In this document: in pieces, positions 42,703 through 48,611 of the stretch | Numbering within the stretch: the first letter of the stretch is position 1 | Layout of the letters: every line of letters starts with the position of its first letter | Virus record (IMG/VR): IMGVR_UViG_3300026320_000003 | Span: 1-50,248 of that record | DNA length: 50,248 nt | From: a virus | Reading direction: 5' to 3' (one strand) | Translations under genes and position numbers: made by a program | The notes under the pieces: model-generated | What the model was told of the DNA's origin: nothing | The model's input: the letters and a program-made list of their open reading frames with translations, nothing else | The model's database searches: none

Positions 42703-42998
42703 TAGGTGATCCCCAATTTCTTCAGGACTTCCCTGGCCCGTTCTCTCTGCGCCTCACTGAAATCGCCCTTGGGCTTGTAGCCTTCGACAACCCCCGGGCG
42801 GGTGTAGACTTCACCAGAGTATTCTTTGGTTCTAGCGAAGAGGAGTTCGAGGATTTTGGCCAAACCAATGGCATCACGAGGATAGACAGTGATGTACGGG
42901 CCATATTGGCCAGAGAGTTCGGCGTAGATAGATCGATCATCGGCCCAGATGGAGATGGCGTTAGCCGGGCGACCGGTGGCGGCGACGGTGTCGGTCAT
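42702..42998 (-). CDS. Hypothetical protein
   Basis: A 98-residue alpha/beta protein (NAISIWADDRSIYAELSGQY, ITVYPRDAIGLAKILELLFA) with a basic helical end (SEAQRERAREVLKKLGIT). The start at 42998 overlaps the upstream TGA by ATGA. No family recognised. Confidence 0.66.
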   Translation of the reverse strand: MTDTVAATGRPANAISIWADDRSIYAELSGQYGPYITVYPRDAIGLAKILELLFARTKEYSGEVYTRPGVVEGYKPKGDFSEAQRERAREVLKKLGIT

Positions 42999-43177
42999 GA
43001 GGGCAGCCTCCGCATGATTGAGGAGAAGCCTAAATCGCCCTCGATCCAATATTTAATAGACAGGTTCATGCTGTCATTGAATAGTTGAATTCTAATTCTG
43101 TTATCACTCTCTTGAATTAGCCACCATTCACCTTCGGTTGCGCATAATGGTAAACATCTTACTGGTTTGTCGGTCAT
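42995..43177 (-). CDS. Small hypothetical protein
   Basis: A 60-residue protein (MTDKPVRCLPLCATEGEWWL, IRIQLFNDSMNLSIKYWIEG) with beta character. ATGA overlaps at both ends. The upstream gene's final codons carry its GGAGGCGGAT ribosome site. Confidence 0.64.
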   Translation of the reverse strand: MTDKPVRCLPLCATEGEWWLIQESDNRIRIQLFNDSMNLSIKYWIEGDLGFSSIMRRLPS

Positions 43178-43617
43178 ATCCGCCTCCGGAGGGTAGGTTC
43201 GGGTGAGGTAGGAGCAGGCTTGGAAGTCTCTTCAATCATAGGAATATCATCTATTATTTCGTTGGGTGATAATATTGCTGTGATGGCAGGTTCACTCACC
43301 ACGCCAGCTTGGTAAAATGCTAGTTGTTCTTCATCATGATGGTGAGATTGTTCGTGATGTAGCTTGTATTCGATCTGTGCAGGTTCATTCGTCACCCACC
43401 CCTGTCGATCGTAGTCGTAGAAGTAGAAGGAGTTCACTGCGCCCTTGGCGATGAAGCGAGGAAGCATGTGGCGATGGCGGCAAGAGGGGCGATGGCCTGC
43501 GGGGCATTCGCATTCATCGACGGTACAGAGGTAGGAGGACTCAACATTCCCAAGGGAGTCGAACTTTGTTATTCGGTATTGATCGCCATCTGTATGACAA
43601 TTATACAACGTCGTCAT
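43174..43617 (-). CDS. SWIM-type zinc-finger protein
   Basis: A 147-residue protein. CECPAGHRPSCRHRH matches the SWIM zinc finger (C-x-C-xn-C-x-H), usually a DNA- or protein-contact domain. Around it are a beta N-terminus (GDQYRITKFDSLGNVESSYL) and a His-rich linker (HHEQSHHHDEE). The start at 43617 lies within the end of the first gene of this operon. A role in handling phage or host DNA is possible. Confidence 0.74.
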   Translation of the reverse strand: MTTLYNCHTDGDQYRITKFDSLGNVESSYLCTVDECECPAGHRPSCRHRHMLPRFIAKGAVNSFYFYDYDRQGWVTNEPAQIEYKLHHEQSHHHDEEQLAFYQAGVVSEPAITAILSPNEIIDDIPMIEETSKPAPTSPEPTLRRRI

Positions 43618-43822
43618 AAGCCCATCCTTCCCATTGTTCGGTTTCGATATCGAAATCATAGATATCGCTTAGCTTTATCTGCTCTAGCCAATATGGTGGA
43701 ATGCCTCTATCCGGATCACGTGTGGCGTGGTGGAGATAATAATCAATCACATGCAGGTTGCCGATGTCGATTTTCATCGGGACTGTCTCACAATAGTATT
43801 GAAAACCCTCTTCATTGGTCAT
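43601..43822 (-). CDS. First gene of an early leftward operon
   Basis: A 73-residue acidic protein (MTNEEGFQYYCETVPMKIDI, HHATRDPDRGIPPYWLEQIK). GGAG lies before the ATG, and the strong promoter at 43871-43899 is about 50 bases upstream, so it should be among the better expressed early products. No family recognised. Confidence 0.7.
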   Translation of the reverse strand: MTNEEGFQYYCETVPMKIDIGNLHVIDYYLHHATRDPDRGIPPYWLEQIKLSDIYDFDIETEQWEGWAYDDVV

Positions 43823-43859
43823 GGACTATTCTCCAGTGGTAGAGTTGGCGGATCTCCTG

Positions 43860-43899
43860 ATTATACTACCATTATACCACATCCAGTCCGAAAAGTCAA
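43860..43899 (-). promoter_or_regulatory. Strong leftward sigma70-type promoter
   Basis: Read leftward: TTGACT (43899-43894), 17-base spacer, TATAAT (43876-43871) with extended TGG before it. A second TATAAT follows eleven bases on (43865-43860), so the region reads TATAATGGTAGTATAAT. It lies between a terminator and the first gene of the operon. The tandem -10 boxes may give two start points or pausing. Confidence 0.88.
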
Positions 43900-43920
43900 G
43901 TTCTTATTTGGCTTATAGGC

Positions 43921-43954
43921 AAATAAAAAGGGCCAGCGGATTAGGCTGGCCCTT
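43921..43954 (-). terminator. Leftward rho-independent terminator
   Basis: AAGGGCCAGC (43928-43937) pairs perfectly with GCTGGCCCTT (43945-43954) over a seven-base loop; leftward it is followed by TTTTATTT. It ends the transcript of the two tiny membrane genes, just before the next promoter, insulating the two units. Confidence 0.9.
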
Positions 43955-43967
43955 GGGTAGGCTTGAC

Positions 43968-44045
43968 TTAACCTAGAAGCATCTGCATTACAGCAAAACC
44001 TATGATGCCGCCTATGAAAGCTAGTAAGATATCAGCTATTTCCAT
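43968..44045 (-). CDS. 25-residue hydrophobic peptide
   Basis: MEIADILLAFIGGIIGFAVM followed by QMLLG: a single membrane-spanning peptide. The ATG overlaps the last codons of the upstream gene (TCATGGAAATAG), and a terminator follows directly. It resembles phage or bacterial small membrane regulators in size only. Confidence 0.58.
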   Translation of the reverse strand: MEIADILLAFIGGIIGFAVMQMLLG

Positions 44046-44227
44046 GACTTCTTCTCCATCTTGGCTAATGCTACCTCAGCGTCGATATCCTGACCTCTTA
44101 GGCCTAGGATATGAAGGCTTGCCCGATAGGTGGCTTCGCCTAGGGAGCCTTCGATAAACCAAAAGCGGACTGAATGGGCCTTAGCATAGAGGATATCGCG
44201 ATCTTTGGGCTCAGAGATTGTGGGCAT
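44036..44227 (-). CDS. Small hypothetical protein
   Basis: A 63-residue protein (MPTISEPKDRDILYAKAHSV, ASLHILGLRGQDIDAEVALA), helical and charged. The start at 44227 has GGAG seven bases upstream and follows the 26-residue peptide gene by four bases. It lies between two peptide genes with membrane helices. Confidence 0.66.
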   Translation of the reverse strand: MPTISEPKDRDILYAKAHSVRFWFIEGSLGEATYRASLHILGLRGQDIDAEVALAKMEKKSWK

Positions 44228-44231
44228 TGGC

Positions 44232-44312
44232 TCACTCCAGAATGAGGAATAGGTAAACACCAGCGATTACTGCAACGTAGACAGCGCAGAGGATTGGCAA
44301 ATAGGCATACAT
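44232..44312 (-). CDS. 26-residue hydrophobic peptide
   Basis: MYAYLPILCAVYVAVIAGVY followed by LFLILE: one membrane span with no charged flank on the N-side. It has a good ribosome site (ATAGGAGCAAGCC before ATG) directly after a terminator. With the 25-residue peptide it makes a pair around one soluble gene. Confidence 0.58.
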   Translation of the reverse strand: MYAYLPILCAVYVAVIAGVYLFLILE

Positions 44313-44326
44313 TGGCTTGCTCCTAT

Positions 44327-44364
44327 AAAAATGCCCCAAGGGAGGCTTGAGTTCCCTTGGGGCA
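44327..44364 (-). terminator. Leftward rho-independent terminator
   Basis: TGCCCCAAGGGA (44332-44343) pairs with TCCCTTGGGGCA (44353-44364), 12 perfect pairs, loop of nine, followed leftward by TTTTTATA. It ends the coiled-coil gene transcript; read-through would be needed to express the small membrane genes. Confidence 0.92.
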
Positions 44365-44372
44365 GAATGGGA

Positions 44373-45119
44373 TTAGAAACCAGAGGCTCGTTCATTCTTT
44401 CGATTATACCACTGGTACCATTCGTGAGACCAGCGGAGTTCAGGCTCGGGTTCGACATCGGCTTGGGTAGGCTCAGAGGGGGCAGATGGAGTATCCACGC
44501 TTTCGGCAGTAGAAGCAACGGGAGACGTAGAGGCCTCTGATGATATTGCAGGAGGAGGGCTTTCACTCTGACCCTGTGGTGCATCGGCAGGCTCGAAGTT
44601 ATCAGGATTATTGAAGTCCCCTGTGGCTGTATCCTGCTGATAGATTACAGGATTAACCTGCTCTGGCTCAGAGGGAATAGCCTGTGGTAGCTCAGGCACC
44701 GGCTCAATAGCCTTAGGATACCAAGCATCAGTAGCAAAGTCATAGTCAAGCCCTTCTCGATTAGGCTCCGGCGCCTTAACCGGTTCAGGCTTGGATGGAT
44801 TAAGCAAGGACATAGCAGCAGCAGCCGCTACCTCAGCCTGCTTAATGAAAGACAAAGCCGTGTGGGCCAAATCCTCACTCTCCAAAACACGAAAGCTTGC
44901 TTCATCACGCTCTACCTCCAGAGAGCGGACCGTGGCTTGAAGGTCGTCAATCTGTTTCTTGTAGGAGATAATATTGATCTCAAGATAGGCGTTATGATCT
45001 TGAGTTGCGCCGAGTTGGGTCTTAAGAGCCTCGATCTGATCTTGCAAGACCGGGTTCTCTTCCATGGCTTTCGCCATTGCCACGAGATCGTGGACAAAGT
45101 TCGCAACGTGGGGTGACAT
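44373..45119 (-). CDS. Coiled-coil protein with acidic Pro/Glu-rich tail
   Basis: A 248-residue protein. Residues 1-110 are long helices with heptads (LQDQIEALKTQLGATQDHNA, DDLQATVRSLEVERDEASFR). Residues 110-235 are low-complexity Pro, Glu, Ser and Ala (SEPEQVNPV, TPSAPSEPTQADVEPEPE). The end is aromatic and basic (WSHEWYQWYNRKNERAS). CGGAG precedes the ATG. It has its own terminator and a long structured leader, so it may be strongly or conditionally expressed. No function recognised. Confidence 0.74.
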   Translation of the reverse strand: MSPHVANFVHDLVAMAKAMEENPVLQDQIEALKTQLGATQDHNAYLEINIISYKKQIDDLQATVRSLEVERDEASFRVLESEDLAHTALSFIKQAEVAAAAAMSLLNPSKPEPVKAPEPNREGLDYDFATDAWYPKAIEPVPELPQAIPSEPEQVNPVIYQQDTATGDFNNPDNFEPADAPQGQSESPPPAISSEASTSPVASTAESVDTPSAPSEPTQADVEPEPELRWSHEWYQWYNRKNERASGF

Positions 45120-45448
45120 TGAACTACTCCGTTCTAGTGAAGGCTTATTCCTTCACTCTGTGAAAAGAGGCGAGGATATCGGGGACATTTGTTGCTGTTT
45201 ACAGCGATTGGCTATAAGCTGCTACAGGCTCATGCGTCCTGTTACGCACTTACGGCTATAGCCGTCCTTTGCTACCCTCGTTTGGGTCTACTGGACCCGG
45301 AGACTTGGACCTAGTGTATCCTGAGATTGTGTGGGGAAGATCGGGCTGCCGCCCATGTTATGGGCAACGCACTTACGGCCTTCTTCGTTCCCGTTCTCAT
45401 TGCTACACTAGGGTAGAGGTATTGGTAGGGGCCAAGAGGCCCTCAACC
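45120..45448 (-). other. 329-base non-coding, hairpin-rich leader
   Basis: No supportable gene. Short perfect inverted repeats follow one another: 45137-45156 (GTGAAGG/CCTTCAC), 45194-45205, 45224-45242, 45252-45265 (ACGGCTATAGCCGT), 45284-45298, 45343-45354, 45352-45364 (CCCAT/ATGGG) and 45429-45442 (GGGCC/GGCCC). The 13-mer ACGCACTTACGGC occurs twice (45244-45256, 45367-45379). This is the leader of the coiled-coil gene; a structured RNA or processing region is likely. No promoter of good quality and no tRNA seen. Confidence 0.55.
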
Positions 45449-46069
45449 TTAGTGAGCCGTGGCGGACACTCCCGCCTTTGGCTTCGCTCGCGGTGCGACC
45501 TTCCCCGCCTGAGTCTTAGACAGGGTGGACTTCTTCTTAGCATTGGCTTCGGCTGCTTTCGCAACCAGCTTCGGGCTTTCCTTAATCAAGGACTTGATAA
45601 GGTCAACCTTTACAGGCACCTTAGCACGTTCCTCAAGGTTAGCCTTGGCTTGTTCGACAATGCTTGGATCTTGCGCAAGCATTTCATTAGCCGCAGCGGT
45701 GATTTCCTTAGGCTCGACATGGGATATCTTCATCCCTGCCGCCTTGATCCCGTCTTTAACGAGGTTCTTGGCAAGCCGTCGGGCTTCGGTCATGACCGCA
45801 GCACTTTCGCCTGTCTTGGCCTTTTTGGCGAGGAAACGGATTTTCCCCGTCATAATTGCTTCGACATTCTTCTCAGCTTGAGCCATCGCTAGGGATGCAA
45901 GTTCTTCCGCATCCTTCGTGCTGGCTTTGGTAATCTTGCTCATACCACGATTAGCAAGTTCTTTAAGGCCGAGAAGCAAGGCCTCAGCGTAAACTTCCTC
46001 TGGAAGGTCATCGGTTTGAAACTTAACCGTGTCCTTACCTTTCGTGATAGGAACCGTGAGTTCAGCCAT
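45449..46069 (-). CDS. Ala/Lys-rich hypothetical protein
   Basis: A 206-residue helical protein. The N-terminus is beta-like (MAELTVPITKGKDTVKFQ), the middle is helical (EEVYAEALLLGLKELANRGM), and the end is very basic (AKKKSTLSKTQAGKVAPRAK), suggesting nucleic-acid binding. The start at 46069 has AAAGGTG six bases upstream, preferred to 46078. No family recognised. Confidence 0.74.
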   Translation of the reverse strand: MAELTVPITKGKDTVKFQTDDLPEEVYAEALLLGLKELANRGMSKITKASTKDAEELASLAMAQAEKNVEAIMTGKIRFLAKKAKTGESAAVMTEARRLAKNLVKDGIKAAGMKISHVEPKEITAAANEMLAQDPSIVEQAKANLEERAKVPVKVDLIKSLIKESPKLVAKAAEANAKKKSTLSKTQAGKVAPRAKPKAGVSATAH

Positions 46070-46282
46070 TAGTTTCACCTTTCGCTGTACTCTTATTAAC
46101 CGGATAGGCGCAAGGTGAGTTAGCGATAGTCATAGGGGAATGAGGGAGTCTTTATGTCCGCGTTGGGCTACCTAGAGGTAGCGCTTCGCTTACAATACTC
46201 GATCAGATAACTCCTCGTATCCTCGCCTTCTGGCTTTGGTCCGGGTGTGCAGGGATTGCACAGGTGAGAGGGCGGGTTGGAG
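46070..46282 (-). other. Non-coding gap with hairpins
   Basis: Perfect small hairpins at 46167-46182 (GCTACC/GGTAGC), 46180-46190 (AGCG/CGCT) and 46246-46262 (TGTGCA/TGCACA). A 23-codon frame ends at the next start but has no ribosome site, so I do not call it. No promoter or tRNA found. Confidence 0.5.
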
Positions 46283-46600
46283 TTAGTTTAGTTCCTTTGT
46301 CTTTTGTTGCTCTATCACTTCAGCAACATGCATCAAAATGCTGTATACATCCTCGTTAGATATTCCAGTATTTGATTTGAATTGATGAAACATCTCAACT
46401 AGCTGCTCAGCCATATCTTCTTTAACCTTGGCTATATAGCCACTGATCCAGGCTATGGCTTCGTTTTCTGATGTGGTGTGGTGAACAATTTCACCACTAA
46501 ACGAAACAGTCCATTTACTGTCTTGACCTTCAACGCGGTAACTCTGTTTAATCATTGGCTTGCCCTCCTTATTGCCGATAAGGTCTAAGTGTATTCGCAT
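46283..46600 (-). CDS. Small early protein with two possible starts
   Basis: A 105-residue protein (MRIHLDLIGNKEGKPMIKQS, KWTVSFSGEIVHHTTSENEA, EMFHQFKSNTGISNEDVYSI). Both the ATG at 46600 (AGGAGCCAAGCT before it) and the in-frame ATG at 46555 (AAGGAGGGCAAGCCA) have excellent ribosome sites, so two forms may be made, 105 and 90 residues. No family recognised. Confidence 0.7.
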   Translation of the reverse strand: MRIHLDLIGNKEGKPMIKQSYRVEGQDSKWTVSFSGEIVHHTTSENEAIAWISGYIAKVKEDMAEQLVEMFHQFKSNTGISNEDVYSILMHVAEVIEQQKTKELN

Positions 46601-46653
46601 AGCTTGGCTCCTATGCCCTCTCGCCGATGCAATCCCTAATCATCTGCTCGTTA

Positions 46654-46678
46654 GGACATACCAAGGCTTGGTATGTCC
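46654..46678. repeat. 25-base near-perfect palindrome
   Basis: GGACATACCAAG (46654-46665) and CTTGGTATGTCC (46667-46678) are exact reverse complements around one base. The neighbouring sequence 46638-46660 matches, inverted, 47125-47150, and 46671-46690 matches 47180-47207 directly, so it belongs to a small family of intergenic elements. There is no U-run on either strand, so it is not a standard terminator. Confidence 0.75.
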
Positions 46679-46694
46679 CTTTGGTTACGGCCTG

Positions 46695-46871
46695 TTAAAA
46701 CTTCGCCGGGTATCCCTCAGCATATGGCACAATACTCATTACCACGCTTGTGCAATTAGGATACTGTTCAAGAATACGCGACATAGCTGCGTCAAGACTA
46801 GCTTCTTTGGGGAGATTGTAATCATACTCAGCTTGATCAGAGTTAACTGAGACCCAAATAGCATATTTCAT
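46695..46871 (-). CDS. Small early protein
   Basis: A 58-residue protein (MKYAIWVSVNSDQAEYDYNL, MSRILEQYPNCTSVVMSIVP), compact alpha/beta. AAAGGAGAAGGGA precedes the ATG at 46871, a near-ideal ribosome site, so I reject the upstream start at 46910. Function unknown. Confidence 0.7.
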   Translation of the reverse strand: MKYAIWVSVNSDQAEYDYNLPKEASLDAAMSRILEQYPNCTSVVMSIVPYAEGYPAKF

Positions 46872-46888
46872 TCCCTTCTCCTTTGAGT

Positions 46889-47104
46889 TTATACGCTGTG
46901 TATGTTCCATTCCCTTGCCACACTTGCAGCAGCGTCATAAGCATCTTTTAATGCCTTAGCTGCAAAGTTAAAGGCTTGATCTTCGCTTGGGAATGTCACG
47001 TTGGGCCAGTACTTACAATCAGCCCCACAACGTATAGCCGGATGATATGGACCTAAGCCATAACTTGAGGCAATGGTCCTAAACTCAATCCTGATTTCAT
47101 CCAT
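46889..47104 (-). CDS. Small early protein
   Basis: A 71-residue protein (MDEIRIEFRTIASSYGLGPY, AIRCGADCKYWPNVTFPSED, FAAKALKDAYDAAASVAREW). The start at 47104 has GGGGAAGG upstream and lies just past a GGGC/GCCC hairpin. No family recognised. Confidence 0.69.
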   Translation of the reverse strand: MDEIRIEFRTIASSYGLGPYHPAIRCGADCKYWPNVTFPSEDQAFNFAAKALKDAYDAAASVAREWNIHSV

Positions 47105-47421
47105 AGTCCTTCCCCTTAGGGCGATATGCCCTAATGAGCAGATGATCGGACTAGCTTTCACTGGGACATATCATTGCTGATATGTCCCTTTAGGCTTACG
47201 TCGGCCTAAGTGCTATAAAATCATACGGTGTAAGTCGTTTTCATGCTTTTCTCCATTAGGGCGATATGCCCCAGTGAAGGCTGGTCCTAGACGCGGCTAA
47301 TCTGCCTTACGCCTTGTAGTATGTAGAGTGTTGATTACTAAGCATGACCCTGGCCATGCAACCGCCACTCATTGTCAAACAGCCCGGGTATGGTCCCGTC
47401 ACCTAGGGATGATATTGGTCC
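47105..47421 (-). other. 317-base non-coding region with related palindromic elements
   Basis: Contains TTAGGGCGATATGCCC twice (47116-47131, 47256-47271), GGGACATATCA/TGATATGTCCC (47163-47188), TAGGC/GGCCTA (47191-47208) and TAGGGA/TCCCTA (47404-47424). A seven-codon frame (MKTTYTV, 47221-47244) has a good GGAGAAAAGC ribosome site and could be a leader peptide. No convincing promoter, tRNA or longer gene. Confidence 0.6.
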
Positions 47422-47583
47422 CTAACCATGTTTGGCAATACGCTTATCGTGCCATTCCTGTTCACTCACCTGCTTATGCTCGTCCTTATCTGACACTCTA
47501 GGCCAGTGAGGATTGCAAATCCCGATATGCTCGACAAGATGGCGCTTTAGACTAAACTTATGTCCACACTTACAGTAGAACAT
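47422..47583 (-). CDS. Small zinc-finger-like protein
   Basis: A 53-residue protein whose first third, CKCGHKFSLKRHLVEHIGIC, has Cys-x-Cys, two His four apart and a later Cys, resembling a compact C2H2 finger. The rest is charged (RVSDKDEHKQVSEQEWHDKR). AAAGGCGAAGG precedes the ATG at 47583. Possibly a small DNA-binding early protein. Confidence 0.66.
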   Translation of the reverse strand: MFYCKCGHKFSLKRHLVEHIGICNPHWPRVSDKDEHKQVSEQEWHDKRIAKHG

Positions 47584-47631
47584 AGCCTTCGCCTTTCGTA
47601 AGGTTAGCTTGGCGTGTTGCAAGCCTAACCA

Positions 47632-47799
47632 TTAGTTATGAATAGCATATTCCCTAAGGCGATGGTGTAACGCCTCAAGCCTGCGATAGTAAGCTGTAGC
47701 CTCTGGGAAGCTATTCCCTTCCAGATCGACACAGAGTTCATTCTGTGCATCGATGATCGCTTGGGTTAGGTCTAATACCTCTTGGATAGTGAAGTCCAT
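47632..47799 (-). CDS. Small early protein, 55 residues
   Basis: MDFTIQEVLDLTQAIIDAQN, then YYRRLEALHHRLREYAIHN: two helices, acidic then basic. CTGGAGATAGGCT precedes the ATG. It lies just downstream of an extended -10 box and a cluster of palindromic operator-like boxes, so it may be tightly controlled. No family recognised. Confidence 0.68.
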   Translation of the reverse strand: MDFTIQEVLDLTQAIIDAQNELCVDLEGNSFPEATAYYRRLEALHHRLREYAIHN

Positions 47800-47830
47800 A
47801 GCCTATCTCCAGCATTTCGCATCATGGCCA

Positions 47831-47894
47831 ATTATACCACGAACAAATCGCGAACGCGATCACGATATTGTGAATTCCGTTCACGAATTCGTGA
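47831..47894 (-). promoter_or_regulatory. Leftward extended -10 promoter with operator-like boxes
   Basis: TGGTATAAT ends at 47831. The -35 position (about 47854-47859) has no consensus but lies inside a perfect palindrome ATCGCG-AA-CGCGAT (47847-47860). Next are TCACGATATTGTGA (47860-47873) and the perfect TCACGAATTCGTGA (47881-47894), centres 21 bases apart, two DNA turns. This looks like a promoter controlled by a dimeric protein; repression or activation cannot be told from sequence. Confidence 0.68.
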
Positions 47895-47910
47895 TGCGCT
47901 GTGATAATCC

Positions 47911-48150
47911 CTACTGCCTAATCAGCTTATCTATCAAGCTAATCTTCGGCGTTGCCATCTCTTGCCATCTTGGCTCAATATCATCAAGCTTATGCTGACA
48001 ATCCTGACACATATACAACCTCGTCTCCCATTGCCTGTCGCTCCCACGCTTTGCCTCGAACTGGGGCTTACATAGCAATACCCAAACATTCCCTGACTGT
48101 ATCAATGCATGCCAGTGCAATTTGTTATTCTTACTCCGGCCTACTATCAT
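47911..48150 (-). CDS. First leftward early protein, possible zinc site
   Basis: A 79-residue protein (MIVGRSKNNKLHWHALIQSG, RLYMCQDCQHKLDDIEPRWQ, KISLIDKLIRQ). The CQDC pair with an upstream Cys and His could bind zinc, and the basic start suggests nucleic-acid contact. GAGAGGTAGG precedes the ATG, 28 bases downstream of a strong promoter, so it should be the first product from this arm. Confidence 0.7.
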   Translation of the reverse strand: MIVGRSKNNKLHWHALIQSGNVWVLLCKPQFEAKRGSDRQWETRLYMCQDCQHKLDDIEPRWQEMATPKISLIDKLIRQ

Positions 48151-48177
48151 GGTCCTACCTCTCTCAATTCTATCCCT

Positions 48178-48206
48178 ATTATAGCACAATCCGCTGGTGA
48201 TATCAA
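48178..48206 (-). promoter_or_regulatory. First leftward sigma70-type promoter
   Basis: Read leftward: TTGATA (48206-48201), 17-base spacer, TATAAT (48183-48178) with TGC before it (extended -10). It faces away from the origin-like region and starts the leftward arm. Confidence 0.87.
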
Positions 48207-48219
48207 CAACGTTTTCCAA

Positions 48220-48500
48220 CTATCTTCGGTCTTCACCCCGTTCCCTTATCCTCCTCCTTATCCCTATCCCTATCCCCCCCTTATAGCCTTATTCCGGATC
48301 ATATGGCGTCTGTGTCCCTCCCTACCCCTTCCTGTCCTATTGGTGATATATATATAGATGGTATAGGAAGGGAAGGCAACAGGGTGGCAGGTACAGGAAG
48401 GGACTCGGAATGAGGTGGGCAGCCAGACACGGCTTATGTTTGAAGATAAGGCTATAAGAGGAATATAAGGATAGGGATAAGGTAGAGGATTAGAGAATTG
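48220..48500. other. Candidate replication origin: nested inverted repeats
   Basis: No gene. The outer arms 48256-48290 and 48448-48482 match as an inverted repeat at 30 of 35 positions. The inner arms 48327-48340 and 48363-48376 match at 12 of 14 and flank ATATATATATA (48346-48356). On the + strand the left half is almost all pyrimidine with TATCCC repeats and the right half is purine-rich. It lies between the divergent arms. Such asymmetry, repeats and an AT core are typical of origins; the function is inferred. Confidence 0.55.
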
Positions 48501-48520
48501 TTGGCGACCGGACATTATCA

Positions 48521-48534
48521 TCACGATTTTGTGA
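48521..48534. promoter_or_regulatory. Operator-like palindrome
   Basis: TCACGATTTTGTGA, same pattern as the two boxes at 47860-47873 and 47881-47894. It lies about 80 bases before the rightward gene at 48612, so the same regulator may act on both sides of the origin-like region. No good promoter is recognisable beside it. Confidence 0.58.
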
Positions 48535-48611
48535 TTTGCGTTGATGGTCGAGATGTGAGACCTTGGCGATGTGGCCAGCGCATTCCGCGCAAATGGCCCA
48601 AAGGAGCGAAG

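Noticed and set aside
44403-44411. TGGTATAAT inside the coiled-coil gene as a fifth promoter
   Set aside because: No -35 match and it lies upstream of an ideal terminator; it encodes Trp-Tyr-Asn, so chance is likely.
45269-45892. 207-codon rightward frame
   Set aside because: Antisense to the Ala/Lys-rich gene and its hairpin leader; low-quality composition and no coupling to any rightward gene.
46070-46150. 23-codon leftward frame ending at the start of the 206-residue gene
   Set aside because: No ribosome site and no coupling pattern beyond a chance stop overlap.
45120-47421. tRNA genes in the right-arm gaps
   Set aside because: Several hairpins, but none forms a cloverleaf with a recognisable T-loop or a CCA-type acceptor stem.
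48220-48300. CRISPR-like or tandem repeat array from the TATCCC runs
   Set aside because: Units are short and uneven with no spacers; better described as pyrimidine-rich origin-type sequence.
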